From Psychrobacter celer (lineage in GTDB: Bacteria > Pseudomonadota > Gammaproteobacteria > Pseudomonadales > Moraxellaceae), in NCBI RefSeq assembly GCF_016107555.1, contig NZ_JABASU010000001.1, positions 248,001 to 312,000 of the forward strand: a DNA stretch of 64,000 nucleotides, given 5' to 3'. A program made the position numbers and the translations under genes. The notes below the pieces were generated by a model. The model made no database searches. It had not been told where the DNA came from and saw only the letters and a program-made list of their open reading frames with translations. Shown here in pieces: positions 37,398 to 47,268 of the stretch (the first letter of the stretch is position 1; each line of letters opens with the position of its first letter).

Positions 37398-39191
37398 ATG
37401 ATCACCCTATCGACGTTTCAAGAGTATTTGTCTGCTACAAAACTGCAGTCAACGACAGCAAGGCGTTCTGTTGATAATGAAGCGCGCTATTTGCAGACAC
37501 TATTGACCGGTCTGCCGTCACAGACACATGAGACGCAAGCTGAGCGGCTAGAAGAGATTTTGAAGGGCTTGCAGGCAGCGGATATGGAGGAGGAGCAGCG
37601 CCTTAAGCTCACCGCTTGTGTCATCGAGGCCGCCGAGCAATTGATTGTGGCGCTGCGCCAACACTATATTTATGAGACTGCTGCCTTTAGTGAGGCGCAG
37701 ATGGCGTATGTGGCTCAAGTTCGGTCGCTATATTATTTGGTTATCATGATCTATGATGGTGTCATACAGCGTGAGATGACAAGCTCCATCCATCCCGATA
37801 AATCTGCTACAAAAAACGGTTGGCAGCGTTATTTCAACCATGAAAAGCGCGCATCAGCCGTGCTCGCCCTTGCTATCTATCAGTCACTATTGATGTATCA
37901 AAAGCTCTTAGGCGAGGCGGCGCTCTGCTACCAAAAGCCGTCATCGTACTTATGGTCTAAGATCAATCAGCTGTATTATCTTGCTCATCAGCAGCGCCTA
38001 ACGTTGATGAGTCTGAGCGCCCATACGCTCACTCAGCGCGCAGACAGTATTCACCGTCTGTACTGTCAGCTATGTTTGCACAGCTTATTGAACGTACATG
38101 CCATGCGTCGTCCTAATATCTTGTTGGTGCAGCGCTTGTTGCCTGAGTGGGCCGAGCATCTGCTCGCCACCATAGAGCCTGAGAGCGAAACCCGAGTGTT
38201 TGTCAATTTAAAAGACAATCAGCCGCCTACTTACTTGACGGCTCATTCATGCATCAATCCTTATGAGGATCGGTATGAGTGCTTATTTATAGAGCTGACA
38301 CCGATGATTACCTATCTGCAGGCACGCAGGCAGGCATTGATAAAAGAAGGCCGGGAGGCGGTGGCGTGTGCGCTGCTCAATAAAGTAATCATGACGCTCA
38401 CATATCGCTATCTACAGCCTCAGCTGACGTTGCCAACCAAGTATAGCTCAAAGCAAGACGCTGTGGTGATTGGCGGGTTTAATGACATGCATTACCGAGT
38501 CAGTCAGGGCTGCAGCTTCACCAGATTGATTGTAGCAAACGAGCTGCCAGGGGCATACCGGCCTCATTATGATACCCATCAGTTGCCCACCAACACTCAT
38601 ACGCGGTTGAACGCTGAGACATTTGATGGCGATGATACCTTATCGTTGTTTCGCATCTTGCGACTGCGCACTGAGCCTGCGAGCATGCCAGTAGATCGTC
38701 AACCACCGACGCGGACTGGGCAGCTCGATTCGAGTCCTCTACCTATAGATGCAGATATCCAACATAACACCAGTCATAAAACCCGTGATGAGCGCGTGGC
38801 CGCGCCGGTGCCATTACAGATCATGAGGCTTTTTTTGTTATGTCGTGCTGAGACTGCGACCACCCTTGATTGCTCGATAGGGCTGACTCGCTGGGTCAAT
38901 GCTGATGGCGCTACGCCAGAGATTGAGTGGCAGGTACTCGGACACAATCCAGCGGCTTGCGGCCTACGTGTCGATGGTGATGACACGCGTGACCGGCACT
39001 TTGTGCCAGCTTTTATCATGGGGAAAGACGAGCAGCTCCAAACCGAGGCAAGCCTCATTGTCCCAACTGCCCATTTTCAGGTCGATGATCGGGTCATCAT
39101 GCGTATCAATCAGCAGCAGACGCCGTTACGTTTGGGGCGACGCTTATTAATGACTGATGAGTTTAGCCAATATGAAGTGCTACGCTTATAG
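37398..39191 (+). CDS. uncharacterised 597-residue protein upstream of FimX-like gene
   Basis: No family is firmly recognised. The N-terminal ~300 residues look all-helical, with Leu/Gln/Ala-rich amphipathic helices (YVAQVRSLYYLVIMIYDGVI..., LALAIYQSLLMYQKLLG). Residues ~255-400 include mixed strands. A polar, probably disordered linker (about 430-460) follows. The C-terminal ~130 residues are beta-rich with pattern IGLTRWVNADG, HNPAACGLRV and RLGRRLLMTDE, which hints at a PilZ-like or other small barrel; that is inference. No signal peptide or transmembrane helix. It lies ~290 bp upstream of the FimX-like gene in the same direction, so a shared role in surface motility is possible. Confidence 0.6.
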   Translation: MITLSTFQEYLSATKLQSTTARRSVDNEARYLQTLLTGLPSQTHETQAERLEEILKGLQAADMEEEQRLKLTACVIEAAEQLIVALRQHYIYETAAFSEAQMAYVAQVRSLYYLVIMIYDGVIQREMTSSIHPDKSATKNGWQRYFNHEKRASAVLALAIYQSLLMYQKLLGEAALCYQKPSSYLWSKINQLYYLAHQQRLTLMSLSAHTLTQRADSIHRLYCQLCLHSLLNVHAMRRPNILLVQRLLPEWAEHLLATIEPESETRVFVNLKDNQPPTYLTAHSCINPYEDRYECLFIELTPMITYLQARRQALIKEGREAVACALLNKVIMTLTYRYLQPQLTLPTKYSSKQDAVVIGGFNDMHYRVSQGCSFTRLIVANELPGAYRPHYDTHQLPTNTHTRLNAETFDGDDTLSLFRILRLRTEPASMPVDRQPPTRTGQLDSSPLPIDADIQHNTSHKTRDERVAAPVPLQIMRLFLLCRAETATTLDCSIGLTRWVNADGATPEIEWQVLGHNPAACGLRVDGDDTRDRHFVPAFIMGKDEQLQTEASLIVPTAHFQVDDRVIMRINQQQTPLRLGRRLLMTDEFSQYEVLRL

Positions 39192-39484
39192 TTTGACTAC
39201 CAGCACTATTGTTTGATTTGAGGCAAGCTTTATCAGGCCTGTAGTAGACACGAGAAAGTCTGTGTTTTTGTATTTGAATCATGGATAAGTGCCAAAACAT
39301 ACTGCGCGAACTCCCGCTAATGAAACTCGCCTGCAGGGGGTGCAGTTATTGTCTATAATGGTACAAATTGTTACTCTATTGATGCGATACCCAATCTGCT
39401 GACCAAGCACTGAATAAGCAAGCTCAGGTATCAAACATCACTGATAAAATACGATCGTATGATCATAAGGTTAAAAGGCCATTT

Positions 39485-41569
39485 ATGCGCACTCAGTCTA
39501 TCCTAAACCTGTTAGTCATCAATGATGATCAGCTCTATGCTGAGCGACTTGTGCAGTTATTGAGCGCTTATTATGATAGTGTGAATTTGGGGTTTTTGGA
39601 CGATAAAGAAGAGCTGCTAAGGCTGTTGCGTCAGCCATGGGATGTATTGGTGTTTGGCAGTGCTTATGACATGAACTTCACCGAAGCGGTGGGCATCGTG
39701 CAAGAGCAAAGTATTGATTTGCCGATGATTTGTCTGTTTCATGATGAGGCGGCAGCCACCGCACAAAATGACGACGGCTTGCCAGCTATCGTCAGCGGTA
39801 CAATGGTCAAGGCGCTCAAAGCCGAGCAAGAGATGGCAGTGGTGATGGCTATTTGCTTGCAACATGACAACTTGCGCAGCCGCCGTGAGCTAAAGACGCT
39901 ACGCCATGTCATCTCTGAGGCGGAGCAACGCGCGAACGTCTTGATTAAAAACTCCAAAAGCGCGGTCGCCTATATCGATCAAGGCATCCATATATTTGCC
40001 AACGACCCCTATCTGCAGCTTTTTGGCTTTAAAACCATGAACGATGCCATCGGCGTGCCAGTCGTTGATTTGATTTCAGGCGGGGATAGTGTCAAAGGCT
40101 TTAAACAGTTTTTGCGGCAGTTTGACAAAGGCAATCGACAAGAGGTGGAGTTTGAGTTTGAAAGCAAACGTACCGATGGTAGCACCTTTGAGGCCAAACT
40201 ACAGCTTGCCTCAGCCACCCTAGACGGTGAGCCTGTCACCCAAGTCATCATTCAGCAAAACACCAATAACAGCGCTGAGGTGGCCAAGCGCTTAGCGGAG
40301 GCTGAGCGTAAAGATAAACTGACTGGTATCGACAACCGCCATGGTTTTGAAAAACAAATGGCGCTGGTGTACGAGCAGGCACGACAAGGGCTACTGACAG
40401 CAGGGCTTTTGTATATTCAGCTCGATAATGTGGGTAAAATAAAAAGCAGTTTGGGCCTACAAGGGGTCGATGCGACAGTCAAGCAAGTCGCCTATATGTT
40501 AGATGAACTGATAGAAGACGGGCATGTAAGCCGCTTTAGTGATACGGTGTTTACGGTGCTTGTCGAAGACAAAAGCGCCAGCGAGCTAAAAGATTTGGCA
40601 CAGCACCTTGTCACACGCATTAGTGAGATGTTTATCGAAGTTGATAAGCGTACCACCAGTACCACCGTCAGTATTGGTATCGTGAAGATAGAGAAAAATG
40701 CTGCAGAGCCCAATGTACTGCTCGAGCGTGCTATCGATGCCATCAATCAAATCATGATAGAGACTTCCAATAATGGTGGGACGTACCACTTGTATGACCC
40801 AAGTGAGCATGCCAATAGTGATGATCATGCACTGGCTGAGTCTTTGGTCGATGCCATTACCAACAATCGTTTTGAGCTGTCATTTCAGCCTATATATGAC
40901 ATCAACAAAGACCGTAGCGACTTTTTTGAGGTGTATCTGCGCTTACCGCTGGCAGATGCTGACAATACCGTACTCACCCCTGATCAGTTCATGGCTGTCG
41001 CCAAGACGCATAATTTATTAGAAAAAATCGACCGCTGGGTACTAATCAATGCCTGCAAAAAAATAAACGAAGTCCGTAAGACCCATCCTGAGGCCAGACT
41101 GTTGGTGCAGCTCACCGGGGCGTCGCTGGTCGACAAAAAACTGCCAAATGTGGCCAGTCAGTTGATCAAGGCAGTCGGCGGTGCCGCTGGAGTCTTGACA
41201 CTGCAGTTTAATGAAAAAGACATCTTAGACTATCTGACCGTTGCCAAAACCCAGTTTTCGGCGTTGACACAAGTCAGCTGTCAGTTAGGTATCAATAACT
41301 TTGGCTCATCTGCTAAGTCTATCGAAATCGCCAGCTTTGTACAGCCAGATATGGTGCGTTTAGCGCGAAGCTATATCCAAGATATCAATTCTGCGGATAA
41401 TCTCAACACGGTTAAGTCTTTGATTGTGCGTACGTCTGAGGTCCATGCTGACGTACTCATGCCATATATCGAGGATGCCGCGACGATGTCGGTGGCGTGG
41501 AGTGTGGGCGCCCGTTATTTGCAAGGATACTATCTAGAAGCGCCCAGCGCGACCATAAAAGTCTCATAA
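39485..41569 (+). CDS. FimX-like protein with degenerate GGDEF and EAL domains
   Basis: A 694-residue protein with the FimX architecture: receiver-like domain (residues ~8-125) without the phospho-accepting Asp (DVLVFGSAYDM there), a PAS domain (~155-260), a GGDEF domain in which the signature is replaced by SRFSDTVF, and an EAL domain in which EAL reads EVYLRLP. Both catalytic motifs are degenerate, so it probably binds cyclic di-GMP rather than making or cleaving it, as FimX does in controlling type IV pilus assembly and twitching in Pseudomonas. The N-terminal Asp pair (INDDQ) is retained. It is preceded by the unknown 597-residue gene. Confidence 0.85.
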   Translation: MRTQSILNLLVINDDQLYAERLVQLLSAYYDSVNLGFLDDKEELLRLLRQPWDVLVFGSAYDMNFTEAVGIVQEQSIDLPMICLFHDEAAATAQNDDGLPAIVSGTMVKALKAEQEMAVVMAICLQHDNLRSRRELKTLRHVISEAEQRANVLIKNSKSAVAYIDQGIHIFANDPYLQLFGFKTMNDAIGVPVVDLISGGDSVKGFKQFLRQFDKGNRQEVEFEFESKRTDGSTFEAKLQLASATLDGEPVTQVIIQQNTNNSAEVAKRLAEAERKDKLTGIDNRHGFEKQMALVYEQARQGLLTAGLLYIQLDNVGKIKSSLGLQGVDATVKQVAYMLDELIEDGHVSRFSDTVFTVLVEDKSASELKDLAQHLVTRISEMFIEVDKRTTSTTVSIGIVKIEKNAAEPNVLLERAIDAINQIMIETSNNGGTYHLYDPSEHANSDDHALAESLVDAITNNRFELSFQPIYDINKDRSDFFEVYLRLPLADADNTVLTPDQFMAVAKTHNLLEKIDRWVLINACKKINEVRKTHPEARLLVQLTGASLVDKKLPNVASQLIKAVGGAAGVLTLQFNEKDILDYLTVAKTQFSALTQVSCQLGINNFGSSAKSIEIASFVQPDMVRLARSYIQDINSADNLNTVKSLIVRTSEVHADVLMPYIEDAATMSVAWSVGARYLQGYYLEAPSATIKVS

Positions 41570-41625
41570 CGCCATGCCTCATCCTGTTTTTAACTGTCAT
41601 ACCTTTTAACTGAAGATTGTCAAAC

Positions 41626-42084
41626 ATGTTTATGATTCGTCAGTATCGTTTGTGCGGCCTTGTTGCCGCTGTTTTATTGCTCAGTGCGTGCGGAGAGCAA
41701 GTGCCTGCTGATCACCGTGACCCTGTGACATTGCCGCTATATACTGAGGGCGATGCCGACAACGGTGCGATTATTTATCAAGATGCCTGCGGTCAGTGCC
41801 ACCAGCTAAATGCAGGGCTGAACAAAAAAGGTCCGCAGCTGATGAATATCTACGGCGCGCCTGCCGCCGCCCTCGAGGATTATACTTATAGTGAAGGATT
41901 AAAGGTGTCAGGCTGGGTATGGGATGCACAGACACTAGACCCTTATATCGCCGATGCGCAAAAGAGTATGCCAGACTCAAAAATGCTCTCAGACCCGATG
42001 CCGGATGCAAAAGAGCGAGCAGATGTGATTGCTTATCTGGCAACCCTAAGGGCGGCGCCGCCTGCGACCGATGACGGTATTTGA
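41626..42084 (+). CDS. class I c-type cytochrome, lipoprotein
   Basis: A ~152-residue cytochrome c. From ATG 41626 the signal peptide MFMIRQYRLCGLVAAVLLL leads to the lipobox LSAC, so the protein is probably lipid-anchored in the envelope. The frame also allows a TTG at 41617. The haem attachment site is CGQCH in IYQDACGQCHQLN (about residue 52), with KKGPQLMNIYG and a Met-containing MPDSKM segment that likely gives the sixth ligand. The domain resembles mitochondrial-type cytochrome c552. It sits 48 bp before the MoxR gene and may be read with it. Confidence 0.88.
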   Translation: MFMIRQYRLCGLVAAVLLLSACGEQVPADHRDPVTLPLYTEGDADNGAIIYQDACGQCHQLNAGLNKKGPQLMNIYGAPAAALEDYTYSEGLKVSGWVWDAQTLDPYIADAQKSMPDSKMLSDPMPDAKERADVIAYLATLRAAPPATDDGI

Positions 42085-42132
42085 TCGCAGACTTATTATG
42101 TTTATTCTTCCAAAATGAGCCAATAACTGACT

Positions 42133-43161
42133 ATGAGCCATGCCGCGATTGACCCCGCTTCTCCCATCACCTCTCAGCCAGCCACGCAGCTGGCAGATAC
42201 GGCGGCCTTGAGTGCCGCTGACTATCAGCACAATCAGCAAAAAATAGCTCAGCTGCTTGAGCAACTAAACCACATCGTTTTAGATAAGCCGCAGGCGATT
42301 AAGCTGGCGCTTAGTGGTATATTGGCGGGTGGTCATTTATTGCTACAAGACTTGCCTGGTATGGGTAAGACCACATTGGCACAAGGGCTAGCCCAGCTGC
42401 TTGGCCTAAGCTTTAATCGTGTGCAGTTTACCAATGACATGCTGCCCGCTGATATTTTGGGCATGAGTATCTTTGAGCAAAAAAACCAGCGCTTTGAGTT
42501 TCGGCCAGGGCCGATCTTTACGCAGTTGTTACTTGCGGATGAAATCAACCGCTCTAGCCCCAAAACCCAAAGCGCACTGCTAGAGGCCATGGAGGAGCGG
42601 CAAGTGACGCAAGATGGGCAAACCTATGCGCTGCCGAAGCCGTTTTTTGTCATTGCCACCCAAAACCCATTGCAGCAAGCAGGCGTCTATCCACTGCCTG
42701 AGTCGCAGCTCGACAGGTTTTTATTGTGTATCTCGCTTGGCTATCCATCGCCTGCCGCTGAGCGTGAGCTTTTGCAAGGTCAAGATCGCCGCGAGCTGCT
42801 CAAAGGCTTGTCTGCTGTACTTGATACCGAGGCGGTATTATTGGCGCAGCAGGGTGTTAAGCACGTGTATGTGGCTGATTTGGTCTTGGACTATCTACAG
42901 CGGCTGGTCGCAAAGACACGCGCCAGCTCGGAGTATCATGGCCTTTCACCACGTGGTGTGCTGTCGCTCCAGCGAGCGGCGCAGGCTTATGCGTATGTAT
43001 CGGGGCATCAGGAGGTGGCACCAGAGGACATCCAAGCGGTGTTTGCTGCCGTCACCGATCATCGCCTCGGCCAGCGTTTTTTGCCCGCGCATGTGACTGG
43101 TGGACAAGCGATGCAGACCATCGCCCAACGTATTTTGGCCGAGGTGGCTGTTATTGTTTGA
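42133..43161 (+). CDS. MoxR family AAA+ ATPase
   Basis: A 342-residue AAA+ chaperone-like ATPase. Walker A is GMGKTTLAQG (about residues 76-85), Walker B is LLLADEINRSSPK (~134-146), sensor 1 is VIATQNP, and the arginine-finger region YPLPESQLDRFLL follows. MoxR proteins encoded with DUF58 proteins and transglutaminases help mature or regulate protein complexes; the client here is unknown. First gene of a three-gene set with the DUF58 and TgpA-like genes. The first ~35 residues are Ala/Thr/Ser-rich and not conserved in the family. Confidence 0.92.
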   Translation: MSHAAIDPASPITSQPATQLADTAALSAADYQHNQQKIAQLLEQLNHIVLDKPQAIKLALSGILAGGHLLLQDLPGMGKTTLAQGLAQLLGLSFNRVQFTNDMLPADILGMSIFEQKNQRFEFRPGPIFTQLLLADEINRSSPKTQSALLEAMEERQVTQDGQTYALPKPFFVIATQNPLQQAGVYPLPESQLDRFLLCISLGYPSPAAERELLQGQDRRELLKGLSAVLDTEAVLLAQQGVKHVYVADLVLDYLQRLVAKTRASSEYHGLSPRGVLSLQRAAQAYAYVSGHQEVAPEDIQAVFAAVTDHRLGQRFLPAHVTGGQAMQTIAQRILAEVAVIV

Positions 43162-43245
43162 CCGTCTGTTTACTCATAATAGGCTCACTTCTAAAGCTGC
43201 TCGTTTATTAGCGATAAGACGATTAATTTTGAGGATAGGGTCGTT

Positions 43246-44307
43246 ATGAGTCTGTTGCCAAATGCCTTTACTGTACCAGCGGACTCTGCACTACGCCGCT
43301 GGTTTGCCGCGCGTGCGCCCAAAAGCGATAGCGCCACCCTCACGCTGCGTAATGTCTATATTTTTTTTAGTCGTGAAGGCCTGCTGTTTGCTGTTTTGTT
43401 AATCATCACTTTTATCGCTGGCATCAATTATGGCAACAACTTGGTGCTGGGTTTGTGCTTTTATTTGGTTAGCGTTTGGCTGATCAGCTTTCATGTGACC
43501 TTTGCCCATATTTCAGGTCTTAAAGTACAGTTGATAGATGTCACTATGGCAGAGGCAGGTGCGCCTGTTTGGGTGACCTTAAAGCTGATTAGTGAGAGCC
43601 GCCAACCAAGACGGCAGCTATTATTTGGCTTTGATCAGGCTGACGGCCAAGGGCCACGCAAAAAGATTAAAAAGACCGATAAAAAAACCGACGCCCGAGC
43701 AAACGCTGGCGCTGAGCCTCAAACCTCCCTACTGGTGACACGGCTACAAGGCGAACAAACGATTCGCCTGCCAGTACAAACGCACAGCCGCGGCCAGCTG
43801 GTACTCCCCAGACTCACCATCAAAACCGTCTACCCGCTCGGCATTATGCGCGCATGGTCTTATGTGTATTTTGCCCGTCGCGCTTGGGTGTATCCCAAAC
43901 CTGAGGTTTTTGATTGGCAAGCACAGTATGCGCTAGCCAATGAAAAAGATCTGCCAACAGGTGGGCAATATCAGCAAGGTCAAGATGATTTTGAGCGGCT
44001 CGACAACTATATCGAAGGTGAGTCGCTGGCCCGTGTGTCGTGGGGGCATGTGGCACGAGGTCAAGGCATGTTTACCAAGCATTTTGCCGATCCAGTCGGT
44101 CATGAGCAAACGTTGGATTATGCCGATATGCCAGCCGCGCATCATGAACAAAAACTGGCACAGCTGGCTTATGGTGTACAGACCTTGGGTGAGCTGGGCG
44201 TACCCTTTACGATGCAACTACCGCAAGATAAATCTGCCGGCGCGGCGATGGGGGTAGGTGACAGCTTTGTACAAACGTGCTTGCTAAGGTTGGCAAAAGC
44301 GCCATGA
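43246..44307 (+). CDS. DUF58 domain-containing membrane protein
   Basis: A 353-residue protein that usually partners MoxR. It has two N-terminal transmembrane helices (about residues 45-85; LLFAVLLIITFIAGINYGNNLVLGLCFYLVSVWL), a beta-rich central region, and the DUF58 core near residue 245: QDDFERLDNYIEGESLARVSWGHVARGQ, in place of the common E-G-L-R-Y-x-P-G-D pattern. A Lys/Asp-rich insert lies near 140-160. Its stop codon overlaps the ATG of the next gene as ATGA, so the two are translationally coupled. Confidence 0.88.
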   Translation: MSLLPNAFTVPADSALRRWFAARAPKSDSATLTLRNVYIFFSREGLLFAVLLIITFIAGINYGNNLVLGLCFYLVSVWLISFHVTFAHISGLKVQLIDVTMAEAGAPVWVTLKLISESRQPRRQLLFGFDQADGQGPRKKIKKTDKKTDARANAGAEPQTSLLVTRLQGEQTIRLPVQTHSRGQLVLPRLTIKTVYPLGIMRAWSYVYFARRAWVYPKPEVFDWQAQYALANEKDLPTGGQYQQGQDDFERLDNYIEGESLARVSWGHVARGQGMFTKHFADPVGHEQTLDYADMPAAHHEQKLAQLAYGVQTLGELGVPFTMQLPQDKSAGAAMGVGDSFVQTCLLRLAKAP

Positions 44308-46625
44308 ATAACTCTACACAGCCTTTATCAAAAAAAACGATAGCGTCATCGAGTCGCTTTGATAAAGCAGACGTTATAAAAACTGCCAGCTTTGAGCAGC
44401 TGGCCTTGGGTGATCATCGCAGTGCACAGATAGTACATGGCGAAAAGCCAAGCGGATATGCCAAATTTTTTGCTTTGCCTGCCTACTATTGGGTGTTGAT
44501 CGCCCAAGTGGTCATTATCTTACCGCATGCAGCCCATCTGCCATTATGGCTAATGGGGTTTGCGGTGGTCAGTATTATTGCTCAGCTGCCGCGTGTGAAA
44601 GCGCGATTTAGAAAAACAGCGCATCTAAAACGAGTCTATCAGGGCATGCAGATGCTCGGGTTTTTGTTAGGGCTGGCAGGACTATGGCTGACTTATCACA
44701 CCGCTTTCGGCCTCGATATGGGTGTGGCGTTTTTGGTGCTATGCTTGATTAGCAAGCTGTGGGAGCTCTATAAGCGCCGTGATGCCTATGTGGTATTAAA
44801 TTTATCGCTATTTGTCCTCGCTGCGCTGTTTTTGATGGATCAGGGCTTGGTCACGACGTTTGAGGTAATCGTGGGGGCAGTGACGGTGCTGCTGGCCTTT
44901 ATTGCGCTAAATGACGACGGTAATACGCGCGGTGATGGTCGCTTGCGTACTTTAGGTGTACTGGGTATTGGCGCATTGCCATTATTGGTCGTGCTGTTTT
45001 TGTTTTTCCCGCGCCTGCCACCGCTATGGTCAGTGCAGCTCTCAGGTCAGCAAGCGACCACGGGTGTCTCTGATAGCATGTCACCCGGTGATTTTGCCAA
45101 TTTGGGACAATCGACCGAGCTTGCATTTCGGGTAGAGTTTGTAGATAACCGTCCCCCACAGCAGCAGCTATATTGGCGCGGCTTGGTCTTTAGTGAGTTT
45201 GATGGGGTCACGTGGCGTCCTAGCCCTCAGCAACAAGAGTGGCGGCCTGCACTGCAAACACCTGCTTGGATTGAGAATGCCTTTGCAACTATCCCTGATG
45301 AAGCGAAAGTTGCGCCGACCAACTATGAGATTATCCTAGAGCCAACGCAGCAAAGCTGGCTGTTTGGGCTTGATTATCCGTTTACGCAGCGCCAAGACGT
45401 CAAAATCACCTCAGACTTTACTTTATTAAAAGACCAGCCGGTGACTCAGCAGCTGCGCTACGAGGTATTGCAGTTTGCACCGATGCGTATCGACCCGATT
45501 CTCTCTGATGAATCACGCCGTCTCAATCTTACACTGCCAGCTGACGGCAATCTGCAAGCGCGAACTTTGGCGCAGCAGTTATTCGCTCAGTCAGGTTCAG
45601 ACCCTGTGCGTTATATGCAGGCGCTGGAGCGCTGGATTAACCAAACGGACTTTCGTTATACACTGTCTCCGCCACAACTGAATAATAACCGTATTGATGA
45701 GTTTTTATTTGAGACCAAAGCGGGGTTCTGTGAGCATTATGCTTCCAGCTTCACCTTTATGATGCGCGCCGCTGGCATTCCAGCACGTGTCGTGGCGGGC
45801 TATCAAGGCGGCGAGCCCAGCCGTGGCGGCAATGTCTGGGAAGTGCGGCAAAAGGATGCGCACGCTTGGACGGAGGTTTGGCTTGACGGTCAAGGCTGGC
45901 TACGTGTCGATCCGACGGCTTTTGTCGCGCCTGAGCGTGTCGAGCAGGGTATGGAGGCACTGACGCAATCGCAAGGCGCGGCGATGTTTGGCGACGGTGC
46001 TGCCGCCCAAGTCAGCTATCAGCAGTATCAGCTGCTACAAACCTTACGCCGCCTCTCCGATCAAGCCAGCTATTATTGGCAAAAAGATGTCGTTGGTTAC
46101 GATCAGGACAAGCAAGCCGACTCGCTACTCAAATGGTTTAATATCCGCTCAATCATGCAGCAAATTATATGGCTGACGGTCAGTGCTATCATGGTGATGG
46201 CTATAGTCATCTTAATCATTTGGCAACGTCGCCGTAAGCGTTGGCATCCAGCAGACCTACCACTTGCACAGTTATCAAAACGTATTGGTAAAAGTGATAA
46301 AGAGTTGGCTCGTCAAGAGAGTGAAGGGCAGCTGGCTTGGCTTGAGCGCTTGGCAATAGCGGTTGATGGCCGAGAAAATGATTCAAATACTGATATCGAC
46401 GCTGATATCAACGCCGATACCAATGCTAAAAGTAGTAATAAGAGCAGTAAAGTGAGTAAGTTAACAGATAGCGGGCATTCAGAGATTGTACAAGCAAAAA
46501 TCTTGCAAATGAGGCAGAACTATCGGCAGCTGCGTTATGGACGTCTAAGCAGCCTTGAAACCAATGATAGCGAGTACCAAACTATCCTAAAGCAGCTTAA
46601 GAAAGATGCACGTGAATTGTTCTAA
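44304..46625 (+). CDS. TgpA-like transmembrane transglutaminase (DUF3488)
   Basis: A ~773-residue inner-membrane protein. I chose ATG 44304, which overlaps the DUF58 stop, over an upstream frame start at 44277. About six transmembrane helices (residues ~60-240) precede a periplasmic transglutaminase-core domain with the Cys in TKAGFCEHYASSFTFMMRAAGIPARVVAGYQ region (near residue 475), the His in KDAHAWTEVWLDGQGW and the Asp in LRVDPTAF. One more helix lies near residue 620, then a cytoplasmic tail with an Asn/Asp/Ser-rich repeat-like segment. In Pseudomonas TgpA is essential for viability; its substrate is not known. Confidence 0.9.
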   Translation: MNNSTQPLSKKTIASSSRFDKADVIKTASFEQLALGDHRSAQIVHGEKPSGYAKFFALPAYYWVLIAQVVIILPHAAHLPLWLMGFAVVSIIAQLPRVKARFRKTAHLKRVYQGMQMLGFLLGLAGLWLTYHTAFGLDMGVAFLVLCLISKLWELYKRRDAYVVLNLSLFVLAALFLMDQGLVTTFEVIVGAVTVLLAFIALNDDGNTRGDGRLRTLGVLGIGALPLLVVLFLFFPRLPPLWSVQLSGQQATTGVSDSMSPGDFANLGQSTELAFRVEFVDNRPPQQQLYWRGLVFSEFDGVTWRPSPQQQEWRPALQTPAWIENAFATIPDEAKVAPTNYEIILEPTQQSWLFGLDYPFTQRQDVKITSDFTLLKDQPVTQQLRYEVLQFAPMRIDPILSDESRRLNLTLPADGNLQARTLAQQLFAQSGSDPVRYMQALERWINQTDFRYTLSPPQLNNNRIDEFLFETKAGFCEHYASSFTFMMRAAGIPARVVAGYQGGEPSRGGNVWEVRQKDAHAWTEVWLDGQGWLRVDPTAFVAPERVEQGMEALTQSQGAAMFGDGAAAQVSYQQYQLLQTLRRLSDQASYYWQKDVVGYDQDKQADSLLKWFNIRSIMQQIIWLTVSAIMVMAIVILIIWQRRRKRWHPADLPLAQLSKRIGKSDKELARQESEGQLAWLERLAIAVDGRENDSNTDIDADINADTNAKSSNKSSKVSKLTDSGHSEIVQAKILQMRQNYRQLRYGRLSSLETNDSEYQTILKQLKKDARELF

Positions 46626-46693
46626 TGGCTGTTTTGTGAAAGCGTTGTTTAGCACATGATAAAATAGCTATTGATAATAAAGGAGGCGACTCT

Positions 46694-46984
46694 ATGGCGA
46701 TATATGTCGATTTTATGCAGATAGAATTTAAAGGCTATAAATGGTGCCACATGCTGGCAGATAACCTGCAAGAGCTCCATGAGTTTGCCGCCTTGATTGA
46801 GATAGATACGCGGTTGTTTCACCGAGACGCCAGCTATCCGCACTATGATGTGACAGTACAAATGCGCAAAAAGGCGATTGAATATGGCGCTATACCTGCC
46901 AATCGAAAAAAGATTATTGAATGTGCAAAGAAGCTAAAAATAGAATTACATGAGCAAATCGCACGCGCTGAGGGCTGCGAATAA
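46694..46984 (+). CDS. DUF4031 domain protein
   Basis: A 96-residue protein matching DUF4031: it begins AIYVDFMQIEFKGYKWCHMLAD, and continues with ELHEFAALI, a HYDVTVQMRKKAIEYGA block. These keep the family His and Asp/Tyr residues. An ideal ribosome-binding site (AAAGGAGGCGA) precedes the ATG. The function of the family is unknown. It stands alone between the transglutaminase gene and a repeat-containing gap. Confidence 0.85.
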   Translation: MAIYVDFMQIEFKGYKWCHMLADNLQELHEFAALIEIDTRLFHRDASYPHYDVTVQMRKKAIEYGAIPANRKKIIECAKKLKIELHEQIARAEGCE

Positions 46985-47036
46985 GCGCATTCTTTCAAAG
47001 CAGAAAAAAGGTGGGTCATGCGTTTGCAGCCTACCT

Positions 47037-47154
47037 TATATGTCAACGTGGAACTGGTATAAATTTTCCTTGCGTGCTGTGCCTGCGCCGCTCGATGCTG
47101 CGTAAAATTTATCCCAGTCTCACTGTATCGTTTTTATACTGAACTCACTATATA
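47037..47154 (-). repeat. dispersed intergenic repeat, copy 2
   Basis: Reverse-oriented, diverged copy of the element at 8093-8237. Read on the minus strand it gives TATATAGTGAGTTCAG, CGATACAGTGAGACTGG, ACGCAGCATC, then GCAAGGAAAATTTATACCAG, in the same order as copy 1. It also has internal inverted ends ACTGGTATAAATTTT and AAAATTTATCCCAGT. It lies between the DUF4031 gene and the LysR gene. Confidence 0.7.
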
Positions 47155-47268
47155 AGTACTCTTTGTATATCAAAGCGCGATGCTTTATAGCATTGTGCGT
47201 AATAAACCATGCATAGTAAAGGCGCGCGTGACAACTAGATCTTATCAGCGATGATGTAAGAGCGCCAA

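Noticed and set aside
37274..37474. 66-residue plus-strand ORF
   Set aside because: Crosses a tandem repeat and overlaps the start of the 597-residue gene out of frame; composition looks random.
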